Source: Sipunculus nudus | Taxonomy: Eukaryota; Annelida; Sipuncula; Golfingiida; Sipunculidae | Direction: 5' to 3' | Length of the DNA: 64,000 bases | Assembly: GCA_026874595.1 (NCBI GenBank) | Contig: CM049316.1 | Coordinates: 63,965,176-64,029,175 of the forward strand | Shown here: positions 33,967 through 45,084 of the stretch, one piece after another | Layout of the letters: each line of letters begins with the position of its first letter | Position numbering within the stretch: the first letter of the stretch is position 1 | The notes under the pieces: model-generated | Database searches by the model: none | Seen by the model: the letters and a program-made list of their open reading frames with translations, nothing else | What the model was told of the DNA's origin: nothing | Position numbers and translations under genes: made by a program

Positions 33967-34335
33967 GCTGAGCTAAAAATGGAAGTTGTAGTTCTGGATT
34001 TTTGCCTTTTCTTTCCCGTCACAGACTGAATGATCACTTTTATGTCCATGTGTAAATAAGTGATATTATCAGTCATTCATATCAAGGCTTTACACCACAA
34101 AATTGACTATGGTAGGAGTTTTTAAACAGTCTACTATATTTCTGTGATAATTTTATGAAATATGTCTTGCTTCTTTTAAAGTTCATAAAGATTATTCATA
34201 TTATATAAATTTGATCAAAGAATCAAAGAAAATATGAGAGAGTATTGACTTGTGTTTAGATTTTTTTATCATAATGAAAGAGTGTACACTTAAGTAAACA
34301 TGCAGTACCATAACCTGTTACATGTATAGAACATA
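33967..34335. other. Possible 3' flank of the candidate exon
   Basis: The region is AT-rich, with no repeat or polyadenylation cluster that I can assign with confidence. Confidence 0.4.
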
Positions 34336-35022
34336 TAAAGGCTATTTTCTAAGAATATACCGCGAGGGTTAAGGTTTATTTAGTACGCCACCTTCATCTA
34401 TTGATTACGACTCCTACGCCTCTCGCACCCATTGAATTTTCCTGGTAATGATTTGATACCATAGCGTTACATATCTATTGTGTAGGCGGTGTTTATAGTC
34501 CTTAGCCGTTGTCTGCATGCCGTTCTCACATGTCTTTTGTTTATAAGTGCCTCTGTGGCGGATGTATGCGATTGTTTATGTAAAAACCTGTTGACAAACT
34601 GGACAACCATGTAAACTAAGGTCGCTTGATTTTATGCCGAAGCTGAACGGCCAGTAGTTGCAAAACGTCCATTGCAAAACTCTGATACGTCAAACATGCC
34701 ACCAGATGTATTTGTTGACTGTGTTAAGATTTTTCATCGGCCCCCAACATGTTATAAAAACTTGGATATAAACATTTTATAAAAATGTTCAAGGGATTAT
34801 CTTTAGTTAATAGACGTTAGATATCGGAATAGGCCTCATTAAGATTATCTACCAGGAAAGGAGCAAGATTTAAAGCAGTAATGTTTCCATTAGAAGCCGT
34901 GTCATGTAATAAGGTAATATGATTCTGAACACGTTTGCTTGATCTAAATTCAAATCCTGGAGTATCAGGAAGCTACCTTTGCTTATATCTGGTGTGTCCC
35001 AGTCGTTTGACATTAAGTACAT
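34336..35022 (+). repeat. Local direct duplication, unit 2
   Basis: This is the compact copy of 32660-33800, in direct orientation. It ends at TTTGACATTAAGTACA, the point where unit 1 continues into the acceptor of the exon-like segment at 33812. Confidence 0.82.
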
Positions 35023-35455
35023 GCGATGTTATGTCACTCTGAATCTGAGCGATACATTGTGTATGTTTCAACATATCTAATCCAGAACTGGCTGGCCAAG
35101 GGTGAAACTTTTATCGAACCCCCAAACTGGCACAACGGTAAGGAAGCGAACACCTAGTCAACACCTGGCGAGACTCCTGTCTTTTCATGAGAATTATTTA
35201 ATATCTAATGTATTCTTATCCCTACATTTTCTGTGGCCATTCGGTGCATCTGTATACACAAGTTCAAGAATTGTTCTTATCAGACAGATTGTAAAAGTCA
35301 CATCGTATGATCTATACTAAGATAACAAAATAAGGACATTCAAGGAAAGCTATGCACATAAATCACTATAAGAATATTATACAATGTGTGACTATATAAG
35401 TTTCGGAAAAAAATTACATCCATAAACTAGAAATCTGTATTTTAAGGAATACAAG
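35023..35455. other. Gene-free stretch
   Basis: Nothing was recognised. Confidence 0.4.
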
Positions 35456-35777
35456 CCTCCGCCATGTGGGAGGTTCCTATTGTGGGATGCTCTCACAATC
35501 GTTTTTACAATTACCCATTCGACCCATATTCCTAGGTTCATTCGTGCATAAGATGCTGTACATTCGTGAATAATCCTTGTTAAGATTTCTGAATCCGGAT
35601 CATGTGTTGGATCAACACACAAACATCTAATAAAGTCTTTATAGGTCAATGCCCGAAATGTACCGAAAATTTCATTAGATTCTGTCCATGATTCCGTGAG
35701 TTATGTTGTGAACAAACAGACAAACACACCCAAACACACACACGAATGGACATGAACGCACACCCTCCTGGCGGAGG
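35456..35777. mobile_element. CCTCCGCCA/TGGCGGAGG inverted-repeat element
   Basis: The ends CCTCCGCCATGTGGGAGG and CTCCTGGCGGAGG, and the interior, match the copy at 21726-22117 in the same orientation. The 30 bp before it also match the flank at 56575-56604. Confidence 0.72.
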
Positions 35778-36880
35778 CAAATATCATGAAATACTGTGCA
35801 CGTTACATCCGTTTCACATTTTTCTTGATGACATTTACGGAAATAATGCATTTGCATCTCAGCGCCTTCTAGTATTGGAACATTGGACGTTGAACGATTA
35901 AACATGAAACATTATTTCAGCTTGACGCAATGAAGCCTTATGTATTCTTGTTTGCAATCCACTCAAATTATTAAGAATATACTAAAGAATTATCCAGGTT
36001 AAATGCCTTACTCAATCGTTATGTGTTTCACTAAATGAACACAAGATGGCGCTGATATACAATAGCGGTTTACCGTAATTCATAATAAAGACATATGCTT
36101 AGGTACTCATTATATATAGGTCATTCCTTCAATGGGTGTCCATTGGTCTTTGGTGATAATTATGAAATGTGCATACATTTCTGTCGAAACTGTGACAATG
36201 AATGGTCAGTAATAGGACTCCGGCGATAAAGAATAAACTGTTTTATCCAAATTCATATTTTTTTTTTAACTTTGAGTAATCACTTTGTATTTCTAAAGTA
36301 TACTGATGATGTAGCTAATGATATATATGATACTAAACTGAAGGCAAAAAGAGTCATTTGCTCCTTTGCAAGTGCGGGATAATACAAAAACAAGATGGCG
36401 GTTGTGAGTTCCCACTTGTGTATTTACGAGGGAATTCCATGCTGCTTGTGCCATTTTTTAAGCTGGCTATTTATCTGCTGTATTTGTAGAATCCATGTGA
36501 TTTCTGGCTTACTCTGTGTAATTATTAATGAACTGTCAGTAACTCCTGTTTAGAAAAGTTCTTCTAATATGACCGGATAAATGAGCTTGTTTATCTACAA
36601 GTTGTTAGTAAAGACATTACAGGCGCCCATGCTGAAAAAGAGGAAAACTAGACGACCATAGGTAGAGCGCTTGCCGGAAGTTGATATATAACATACGCAC
36701 GGGGAGACAGGAAGAGAGGGGGACCATGTAAAACAGTAATTTGAATGAGCAATGTTCTGGGAGAAAGGAAACAATAACACGTATGTATTAATGCTGATAT
36801 TGAAAAGTCGCGAACGAACGGACAGACAGACAGTATATATTTCCTGGTTTTATTTTAGCTGTATGCCTTTCCGAAGCATT
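35778..36880. other. Gene-free stretch
   Basis: A partial copy of the TTTCTGGCTT dispersed repeat lies at about 36470-36620 (GTGATTTCTGGCTTACTCTG, AAAAGTTCTT). The rest is unassigned. Confidence 0.5.
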
Positions 36881-36891
36881 GCTAAACAATA

Positions 36892-36942
36892 ACTCTATAA
36901 TGACTCTATAATGGACTCTATAATGGACTCTATAATGACATG
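36892..36942. repeat. Short tandem repeat, ~12-13 bp unit ACTCTATAATGG
   Basis: Four near-perfect units occur in a row. Confidence 0.9.
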
Positions 36943-37059
36943 TCAGATCAAAGAACAAGCGGGCAAGAGAAGTTGACATCAACAGACGAACAGACAGACA
37001 TGCTGACAAAACCTTGATGAAAGGTGACCAGACGTCATAATAGGGAATTGTTATGAACA

Positions 37060-38215
37060 AAATAATATTTTAAGGTTTTTCGATGACCTTGACGTTTGAC
37101 CTGTCATAATTAAAAACGAAAGGCTTATTGAAGTTTTATTTTCTATCAACTGTATAATTTTTAAAGCGATTGGCCGCATATTTTGGAATATCTTGAATTT
37201 CCCCATAAAATGCGTAACCATGGTAACAGCAGATTGATGCAGCGAAGGAAGGCCATGGAATGGCGATTAAAATGAATAAGTTTATGCAGCTAAGATAAAT
37301 TTTGATGAAGATATGAAGAAAAAACGATTTTGTGGTTTCTTTTGACCTCCTCTAAAAGACATCAGACTTTATGAAATTCATGTATTCTATCAACACTAAA
37401 ACAATTAGAGGGACTGCTCAAAAAATCTAGCATGTGGAATGCCATATGTCATACGAAACAAGAAACAGGAAGGCGAATTTGATGACATCTGACAAACAGA
37501 CGAAAATACTGACACACTGCCACATCTGAGATAACAAATGTCTAGATATTCTTATGACGATGGTATAGAGGAACAAAATGAGCTATAGTTTATAAGGATA
37601 GGCCTCTTTTTTAAAGAAGATATGACGAAAATTTTATTTTGAAGTTTTTCGATGACCTTGACCTTGAATTTTAATCTATTTTAAAAAAATCAGTAACAGT
37701 TTCAAGAAATCGTTCTGATATACGATATGTATAAGTTACAAAGTGATTTCTGCAAAATTGCGGCCTGTAGAATGTTATAGTTCATAGGCAAGAACCAGCT
37801 TGCAGGCGAAATTGAGGACAACTGACAAACGGACGGATATTCTGACAAAGTGACACAGAGTGGAACACAAGTAGCCAGATCATTTCTAAAGAAGACAAAG
37901 CGGAGAAAAATGAGCCACAGATTATGAAGAAAAGCTCAATATTGACAAAGTTATGAGGAAAATAAGATTTTGACGTGTTATGATCAACTTAACCCTGAAC
38001 TTTGACCTTTTAAAAAATACACATACAGAAAATACACAAGAAATCGTTCCGATATATGACATGTATAAGTTACCAAGCGATTCTTGCAAAACTGTAGCCT
38101 GTAGAATGTTATACGTCAGAGGCATAAACCAGCAAGCAGGCGATATTGAGGACAACTGACAAACAGACAGACATACTGACAAAGTGACACATCGGATATG
38201 ACAGTTGACTAAACC
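37060..38215 (+). repeat. Tandem repeat, period ~335 bp
   Basis: GCCTGTAGAATGTTATA occurs at about 37763 and 38098, and a weaker form (GTGGAATGCCATAT) at about 37434. Each unit carries GATGACCTTGACCTTGA, GGCGA(A/T)ATTGAGGACAACTG and ACAAACGGACGGA. Three to four diverged units are present. Confidence 0.72.
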
Positions 38216-38592
38216 ATCTCATGGAGAAAGCAAAACATAACCTGAGGTGGTTGGTTGCATACGTGTAGAGGTCACTAGTTATAAAATGCAAGGACTTCGG
38301 GCCGATTTGCCGACAGATGGTCTAGCTTAATATGTTTGGATTATTTTGACCTCCACGTGTAATGAACACGCGGATATGATCATAACGAACAGCCTGTGTG
38401 CAATGAATCGGCGTTTTCTGGCCCATTTTAAAAAGGTTCAAGGTTTTATCATCGGTTAATAGACGTCAGATATCGGAATAGAACCCTGTAAGCATGACTC
38501 GGTCGATTTACTTCAATCTGTGCATTATGACAGTGATATATCAGGATATGACGCGAATCTCATTTTCTTATATCTATGTTTGCTTATGTTTG

Positions 38593-38880
38593 CCTCCGCC
38601 ATGAGGTTATGCGTTCATCCCCGCTCGTCTATGTGTTTTTTCACAACATAAACTAACGCAATCATGAACGGAATGGAATTTTCAAGGCATTTCGGGAATT
38701 GGCAAATGAAGGATCGATTACATTTTGGTGTCGATTTGGCGCATTATCCGGATCTGGGAATATTCACATATGTATAGACACATGCACGAATGAACTTAGG
38801 AATATGGACCGAATAAGTGAATGCAAACAATGTTTTGGGAACATCCAATAATAGGGACCCAAAATGGCGAAGGCTTGCAC
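38593..38880. mobile_element. CCTCCGCC element in opposite orientation, decayed
   Basis: This copy starts CCTCCGCCATGAGG and then reads the family interior in reverse complement (CATGAACGGAATGGAAT, GGATCTGGGAATATTCAC, CACGAATGAAC). The far end is eroded. Confidence 0.55.
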
Positions 38881-39440
38881 TCATTACAATGCAGATTTTT
38901 AGTTACTTATTCTTTTATTACATGTCAGATTTTTTTAACGGCTTTGTTCACAAACAAGTCTCCTGTTTTCAATTAAACACGTAAAAATCTATTTTATAAA
39001 AGCAAACTGGAATATATAGGTCGTGCAATCAAAACTATCTATACATGTGCAGTATTTGATTAGAATCTGTCTTGCATATGCTAAGTTTGGACGGACGCAC
39101 GCCATGGAACAATATATATAAAGGAGTGCATAACAGGCATCATTTTTATCATGATGATTATCATCACATATATTCAGTAGAGAGTGCTATCTGCAGGCCA
39201 TATGCCAGTCCGTTGACAAGGTAAAAAAATATTTGCGAATGAAAGTGCGAATGAAAAATATGGTAACTGTGACATAACATTTTGGCATAACATTTAGTTG
39301 CTATAATTCTGGCAGAGATTTTCATTGCCGGTTGATTGGTACAACATATGTAGTTTATGTAGCAATTAAAATCACTCGCAAATCAAAGCGGGGAGCTGTC
39401 ACGTGACACACACAACCTCGTTCCTGATCACAGCTGGGAT
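38881..39440. other. Gene-free stretch before Galpha module D
   Basis: Nothing was recognised. Confidence 0.4.
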
Positions 39441-39820
39441 ATCCCGTCATGCCTTTGGAAGCGGCAGGTAAGTCCTAGCAGCTTCTGGCATGCCATCTAT
39501 CCATTGATTGTCAACTGTCAGTTGCTAAGTACGCGCTCCGGGGCTGGATGAAACACTGGATACTAAACAAATCGTTACTGGGCTGGTAAACTCTAGTCGG
39601 TCCCGGAGGACCTCACACAGGGAAGGCGGAGGTCCGAGTGTCCAGTGTTTTGATGCTCTAGGGGAACTTTTTTTGCCCCAGAATTTAGGAAAACCCAATG
39701 TTCGGCCTGTGAGCGGTGACTACGAGATATTCGTAGATTAGAGTGACCGTTTGTATACAACTCGCCCGTGCGTAGCAGAGTGGAATATACATACGTGTGT
39801 GTCCAACCAACCGGTCCACG
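39441..39820 (+). promoter_or_regulatory. Duplicated 5' module of Galpha exon D
   Basis: The segment begins ATCCCGTCATGCC like module A and contains TTGTCAACTGTCAGTTGCTA as in modules B and C, so it links the two subtypes. A decayed form of the palindrome, GTCCCGGAGGAC, lies at 39600-39611, 221 bp before the ATG. Its upstream context (AAATCGTTACTG.GCTGGTAAACTCTA) is the same as in B and C. The module probably includes the core promoter and 5' UTR of the most canonical copy. Function is inferred. Confidence 0.45.
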
Positions 39821-39959
39821 ATGGGATGTTTCGGTGGCGGAGAAGGGGGCGGGACAAACGTGGAAGATAAGGCATCGAAGGAGCGCCATAAAGCAATAGA
39901 GAAAGAACTAGAGAAAGATAAGCAAAAATACAAGGCCACACATCGGCTCCTCTTGTTAG
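39821..39959 (+). CDS. Galpha-s first coding exon, copy D (most canonical)
   Basis: This exon has 46 codons plus one base. It starts [18 protein letters not shown], continues [17 protein letters not shown], and ends ATHRLLLL-G. The last stretch matches the vertebrate Galpha-s sequence ([10 protein letters not shown]) almost exactly, so this copy is the best match to the ancestral gene. The donor is G|GTAAGT at 39959/39960, phase 1. Gly2 and Cys3 are intact. A glycine-rich run at residues 5-11 distinguishes it from the other copies. In the family this exon supplies the alpha-N helix and first beta strand, and the next exon supplies the GAGESGKST phosphate-binding loop. That exon was looked for to position 64000 and not found, so intron 1 would be longer than 24 kb. 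The upstream region matches copy A over several hundred bp. Confidence 0.93.
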
Positions 39960-40084
39960 GTAAGTTTGCTTGGATGTTTATATTTAGCCCCCTGTACACT
40001 GCAAGGTGTCGCTTCCCGGCCCGGTTTTTTAGCATGCTACAAATTATGACCGCTAGCAAGATCTGGTCTGGCTTAGCCTGAACA

Positions 40085-40629
40085 CTCACGTTGGCAAGTC
40101 ACGCTTAAACGCTCTCACCACTTTCACCTAGAAAAACGCCAGCGCACGTTTTATGTAGTGCCATCTATTTATACCTGTAGCACCATGTGAACGTGTGTTG
40201 CTTCTGAGCACTAGGCTTCCGAGGTGTGCTTGTCTGCCAGGTCTATTTCTGTCCCTGCACTTGCGCTGTGCTGCGTCGACAAATAGCTCACTGAACTACA
40301 AATAGATGAATCCCCGCGCCCCGCAGCAAAAACTCCCTCCCCCACTAACCTGTCGGCGCTGTAGCCTCGAAGATGATATTGCACGTATAGTACCTGACCC
40401 TTCTGTAAGAACCGTGCCAACTTTGCAAGTTTTGAACCTTTGTTGTTATGTTTTGTTTCTTTTTATCGCCATCCTAACGTGATGTCTAACCACAGATAAT
40501 ATGGCTGTCCTGTTTTCTTTGTTTACTACGATAGCTTACTCTCGATGTATAATAATATTGATAATTGTTTTCATTGTATTATTGTTAAGCTTAATTCTCA
40601 TATTTTTTATGCTTCCAAACATTGTTATG
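40085..40629. other. Galpha D intron, start
   Basis: This region follows the exon D donor. Nothing was recognised. Confidence 0.4.
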
Positions 40630-40774
40630 CAGTAAAATCCCATTGTCGTATTAGCGGGCTGGTCGTGCTTTAGCGGTTTTTTTACTATTAACATTAATCA
40701 GGGATCAGAAAAACGTGGTCGTCTTAGCGAAGGTGGTCGTCATAGTGGATTGGTCGTCAGGCGGGATTTCACTG
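40630..40774. mobile_element. Short inverted-repeat element CAGTAAAATCCC/GGGATTTCACTG
   Basis: This 145-bp segment has 12-bp imperfect inverted ends and interior GTGGTCGTCTTAGCGA-type repeats. Similar interior words occur at 31940-32080 (GTGGTTGTCTAAGCGAGGTC). No certain target duplication is seen. Confidence 0.65.
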
Positions 40775-40784
40775 TATCTGTAAA

Positions 40785-40787
<3 letters not shown>

Positions 40788-40833
<46 letters not shown>
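40788..40833. repeat. GA microsatellite
   Basis: This is an AG dinucleotide run of about 46 bp. Confidence 0.95.
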
Positions 40834-40837
<4 letters not shown>

Positions 40838-41326
40838 ACCAACGGCAATAACCGGAGCAAGGCCAATGTCGTGTAAAAACATATGCGTCTATAGCAAACA
40901 ATTTATCATTCTAATGTATTTTTATTTTTTCCCGCTAATATATGCAAAAATTGCAACCAGGTCATAAACAGTGGGTGCGTTCATGCCGTTGCATGTCAAC
41001 ATAGAAAATACTTTTCCTTGTATATTCAGTGATCATTCAAAAGACCAATTTCTCGTTTATCAAGCTACTCAACCAACTGACAAACATTTTTCGTCCAATT
41101 CTAGATATCACAATATACCTACAGCACGCGACCATTTTCAGATTGTTACATTTGCTTTATGATAAAAGATGTATCGTCTTCTAATTCAGGTTCTACTTTA
41201 TAAATAGAACAATCTGTTGCCAAGAATATAAGATATGTAATTTTATGAAGTTTTGCCGTGGAAAATACTTTTGGATATAATTACTGGATAAAGGTATAGC
41301 TTAAAACACTTAAACCGATAATACGA

Positions 41327-41328
<2 letters not shown>

Positions 41329-41369
<41 letters not shown>
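41329..41369. repeat. TA microsatellite
   Basis: This is a pure AT run. Confidence 0.95.
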
Positions 41370-41371
<2 letters not shown>

Positions 41372-41611
41372 ACATTACTTTTCATCTAATGAATTTTGGT
41401 GACGTTATATTTAGTGACTCATTTTATTTAAATTTGGAAATACATGTAATTGAACATTGAGACATCTATTGACGTACAAGGACTTGGAAAAGGGAAAAGA
41501 ATGGTCTTAATGATTCAAATCATAAACATGATATATGGAAAATGTGTTTAATCCTCTAATATTAAAAGTATAATAAACACTAGAGATATACGGATAATTT
41601 CGACATGCGAC

Positions 41612-41830
41612 CTGTGACATCCGGATTATAGTGTGTGCGAAAAAATGGCAGCCCGATGGAGCGGTTTCATGAAACTGTGAGGAATAAACCTGTCACTATA
41701 GGTTCAGATAAGAGCACAGGAATACGACGCGAATTTACTCTGAGGACAGGGTTCATCTACGGTGAGAGTTTGCTGACAGGGGAACGTGCATCGGCAAAGC
41801 TAAAAGCGGAATAACACATTTTTTCGACCA
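41612..41830 (+). repeat. Repeat pair member 1 (CCTGTGACATCCGG...AAAATGGCAGC)
   Basis: This aligns with 50105-50275 through CCTGTGACATCCGG, AAAATGGCAGC, GAGCG.TTTC, GAAACT, GGGAACGTG(C/T)ATCGGCA and AGCGGAATAA.. The ATG-initiated frame here closes after about eleven codons, so this copy does not code. Confidence 0.7.
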
Positions 41831-42713
41831 CGCCCTTATTTTAAAATTTGAGTAGGAAAACACATGGAACCTGTATAGAAGTTTCCTCTCATTAGTCAAT
41901 AAACGGGGTGATTTAAAGAGCGCTACTCCTTGATGAATACGTTACTCCTAAAATACGACATACAAGAAAGGTTCCAAAAGGTCGAAACATACATATTTTC
42001 ATTTATTCTTCATGTCTCCTCGACGGTGCATGTGTACTTCAAAACTGTTTATATTCAGAGGAACAAAACATTTTTTTATTGTTGACAATATAATACGACC
42101 GCATATATTACGTCTCTTTTGGTAAACGTTCTGCAGTCAAACACACGTGTGAGCAATGAAATATGCACAAGATGACAAAGTAATTTGTGAATATGAGGGC
42201 GATAACCTTACAGACAGCATGATATATTTGACAGTTTGTATAACTGAAGTTTATATTTTACGACATTCTGGTACCTTCGTCCTCAGTGAGCTATGCCTCG
42301 TGACGTCATGCATTAGGCATTCACTTGACGCATGTACTATAGTAGGACACTTTTTAGAATATTTATTGCACCCATGAATATCTTTGTAACAAATTGGTAA
42401 TTGCTCTCTTTGTTGCCAAGGTTGTCGTATGGCCGTTTTCGCGACCAAGGTTATCAGATTCTGACGTTTTAAACCCAGCGTTTGTATGAAATTTTGGTCT
42501 CATTTAGGCCAAATTATTTGTTTCACGGTAAATTATTTTCGTGTCGAGCTGAATACCACAGAATTTGATGGACAAGATTTAATTTGACAAAATTTGACAA
42601 AGTGTTGCATGACAATATTTTTTTCTTTATTCTCAATTAATGTCTGTTAAAATTTTAAATTATAAATAGAAATCTACCACTCTATTTATGGATGATGTCA
42701 GTTTGTCGAATTG

Positions 42714-43016
42714 GCTATATATATTGACTTTATATGCAGGTGGATCTGGCTCAGGTATATATATATATATTGACTTTATATGCAGGTGGATCTGACTCAG
42801 GTATATATATATATTGACTTTATATGCAGGTGGATCTGGCTCAGGTATATATATATTTATTGACTTTATATGCAGGTGGATCTGGCTCAGGTATATATAT
42901 ATTGACTTTATATGCAGGTGGATCTGGCTTAGGTATATATATATTGACCTTATATGCAGGTGGATCTGGCTCAGGTATATATATATTGACTTTATATGCA
43001 GGTGGATCTGGCTTAG
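42714..43016 (+). repeat. Minisatellite, seven units of 42-46 bp
   Basis: GCAGGTGGATCTGGCT starts at 42736, 42782, 42826, 42872, 42914, 42956 and 42998, with TATATATATTGACTTTATAT between. The last four units are exactly 42 bp (14 codons). That makes repeat-coded frames open on both strands (LTLYAGGSG on +, PEPDPPAYKVN on -). No start context, splice sites or homologue support a protein. Confidence 0.9.
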
Positions 43017-43320
43017 GTTTAGATTTATGTCGCATCAGCCAAACCTGTTTGTCTTTACTGAGTTCTGAAAATAATAAAATATATTTTTAATGAATAAAAA
43101 TATATATACAGTGATATATTTACCCTGTCAATAAAGCCATACAAAAATGTATTGTTCTACTGGTTCGCTGCCCCTATTTTCCGTGGATCATTTTATTGTT
43201 ATATTTTTTGGCAAAAAGAAGTCCAAGTCCTTGGTAATGTTACTAATTTGTGCTGGGGCTCAGTCCCCCTAAAACATTTCTTGAAGGTGTGGAAATGGAT
43301 GAAATTTCGTGTTGATATAT

Positions 43321-43384
43321 CAGGAGCGTAGCCAGGAATGAGGGAGGGAAGGGGGCCGAAATCTATCTATCTATCTATTAATCT

Positions 43385-43443
<59 letters not shown>

Positions 43444-43690
43444 ACGTTTAAAATCCAATTAGAAATATCATATTTGCAGGATCAAACCATACGAAATGTA
43501 GAATTATCAATATACATTATACATTAATTACTGCGTGTGCAATGCTATATTGAAATAAGTCCCATAGCTGCGGATACCAGTGCCAGGAATTTCATGACTG
43601 TGTTTTAGAAAATTTTATCCATATTAAACTAAGTGAAATTCAGGGAGGACGGGGAGTTCTAGATGCGCCCCCCCCCCCCTACGTCCTAAA
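43321..43690. mobile_element. CAGGAGCGTAGCC element
   Basis: The left end CAGGAGCGTAGCCAGGAA and the right end CCCCCCCTACGTCCT are imperfect inverted repeats. The interior contains CTATCTATCTA, a long TA run (43387-43439) and a poly-C tract. A GGGGCGTAGCCAG-like terminus is common in MITE-like elements of invertebrates. No target duplication is certain. Confidence 0.55.
43387..43439. repeat. TA microsatellite
   Basis: This is a pure TA run of about 53 bp. Confidence 0.95.
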
Positions 43691-43925
43691 CATATTATAT
43701 TAAACAGGCTAGTGTTAATTAAGACCTATGCCTCTTTGTTTTACTGTGGCGTGTTTTAAAAAAAAAACGAAAGGTGTGCATTAGAATAAGAAAACTGTGT
43801 GTGTACCATCGGTAAAACAGAGCATCAATTCTTTGGGCAAAAAAAATTCCAAATTGGGCAATATTTGGATACAAAGTATTAGCCTACAGTTCCTGGTATA
43901 ACAGTGACATTATTCAATACTCCAG

Positions 43926-44156
43926 AAATGTGCGACAGTCTGCCTTAGTTCAACGAAAGATGAAGCTCATTTTATTTATGTCCCTAGCAACGGCTCAATG
44001 GATGATGGGGCCAACGCATATATTGATGTCTATCAATGTTTAGCAGAAGACACCAAATATTTGAGCGAGCTCCATCCAGCGTCCTATGTATACATGGGAA
44101 CGCACGCGGAAGCTTGTCACCATGGATACGGACAACTTTACTCTGGTCCGCCATTG
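43926..44156 (+). CDS. Candidate internal exon, unrecognised
   Basis: A 231-bp segment in phase 0-0 lies between ATACTCCAG and TTG|GTAATA. It encodes 77 residues, starting KCATVCLSSTKDEAHFIYVP, then SNGSMDDGANAYIDVYQCLA, SELHPASYVYMGTHAEACHH and GYGQLYSGPPL. The composition is unlike the lysine/isoleucine-rich chance frames elsewhere. The cysteines and GTHAEACHHGYGQ suggest an extracellular domain, but I recognise no family. The donor is non-optimal (GTAATA). Other exons of such a gene were not found. Confidence 0.4.
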
Positions 44157-44189
44157 GTAATACTTAGTTCGGGTCGGTATGATACGTGA

Positions 44190-45084
44190 AAGCTGGTAAT
44201 TTTATATGTTTGTTTATGTGATTCCTAACTTATAGGTGTAACCGCTAGGCATTTGGTCCATCACAAATATCTGTCGTACGGAGTATCGGTTATTTTATCA
44301 CTTGTAAATGCTGAATACAATAATATCCGGATTACTTGATCGATGATTTACAGAATATACCAACTTTATTCAGCTTCGCCACCTCGTGTCCTGTTTTTTG
44401 GCGAGATTCTTTTAGTTGATATTTTCTGAAACTATGACACTGATCTACATATATATGGGAGTGTCAGCCTGTTTGGTATATGAATTATGTAAAAGTTTGA
44501 CTTTTGACGCGTAAAGTGAGACGGTCGGTCCCTGAGTGAGGCTGAAGATAAGGCAACCGGGTCGAAGACTAAAAGGACCGAGACCTCGCAACCATGTTAA
44601 CCAATCATTAGCCATGACAACATGACATTCAGGCCATTTTATAATAAATGATAGGGGCCTGCGAGTCATAATACAAGTCATAATAGAAAACCCCTTTCAA
44701 GGGTAGGATCAAATACTTCCTGTGTGGTAGTATTTGATATCAGCGGCTTATATAGTTCTATTTTATTTCTAAATAATAAAAAGAAAATGTTGTTACATAA
44801 AATTTGTGGTTGTTACCCTGGTGGTAAGAACTGAAGTTTGAAGCAGTTTCGGCTACCGCAGTTTCCGCTGTCGAGCAATCAGACAAACATCCCGAGTAAA
44901 ACCAGCCTCGTTATTGAGAACTGCTGTATGAATACGCATCAGTCAAGCAAATGAAAATGAAAGAATACTGTTAGAAATGGCGCATACATCTACTTATACT
45001 AGAATTGATACTTCCCCTATAGCTTGTGCTGCCGCCTCAACGTCTTCAGTTAATTAAGAATTGACTTTTGGGTACGTTAAAGGT
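44190..45084. other. Gene-free stretch
   Basis: TAGCCATGACAACATGACATTC near 44611 resembles 1550-1580, which marks a dispersed repeat. Nothing else was recognised. Confidence 0.45.

Noticed and set aside
42714-43016. CRISPR-like regular repeats
   Set aside because: The whole 42-46 bp unit repeats without unique spacers, and the genome is eukaryotic. It is a minisatellite.
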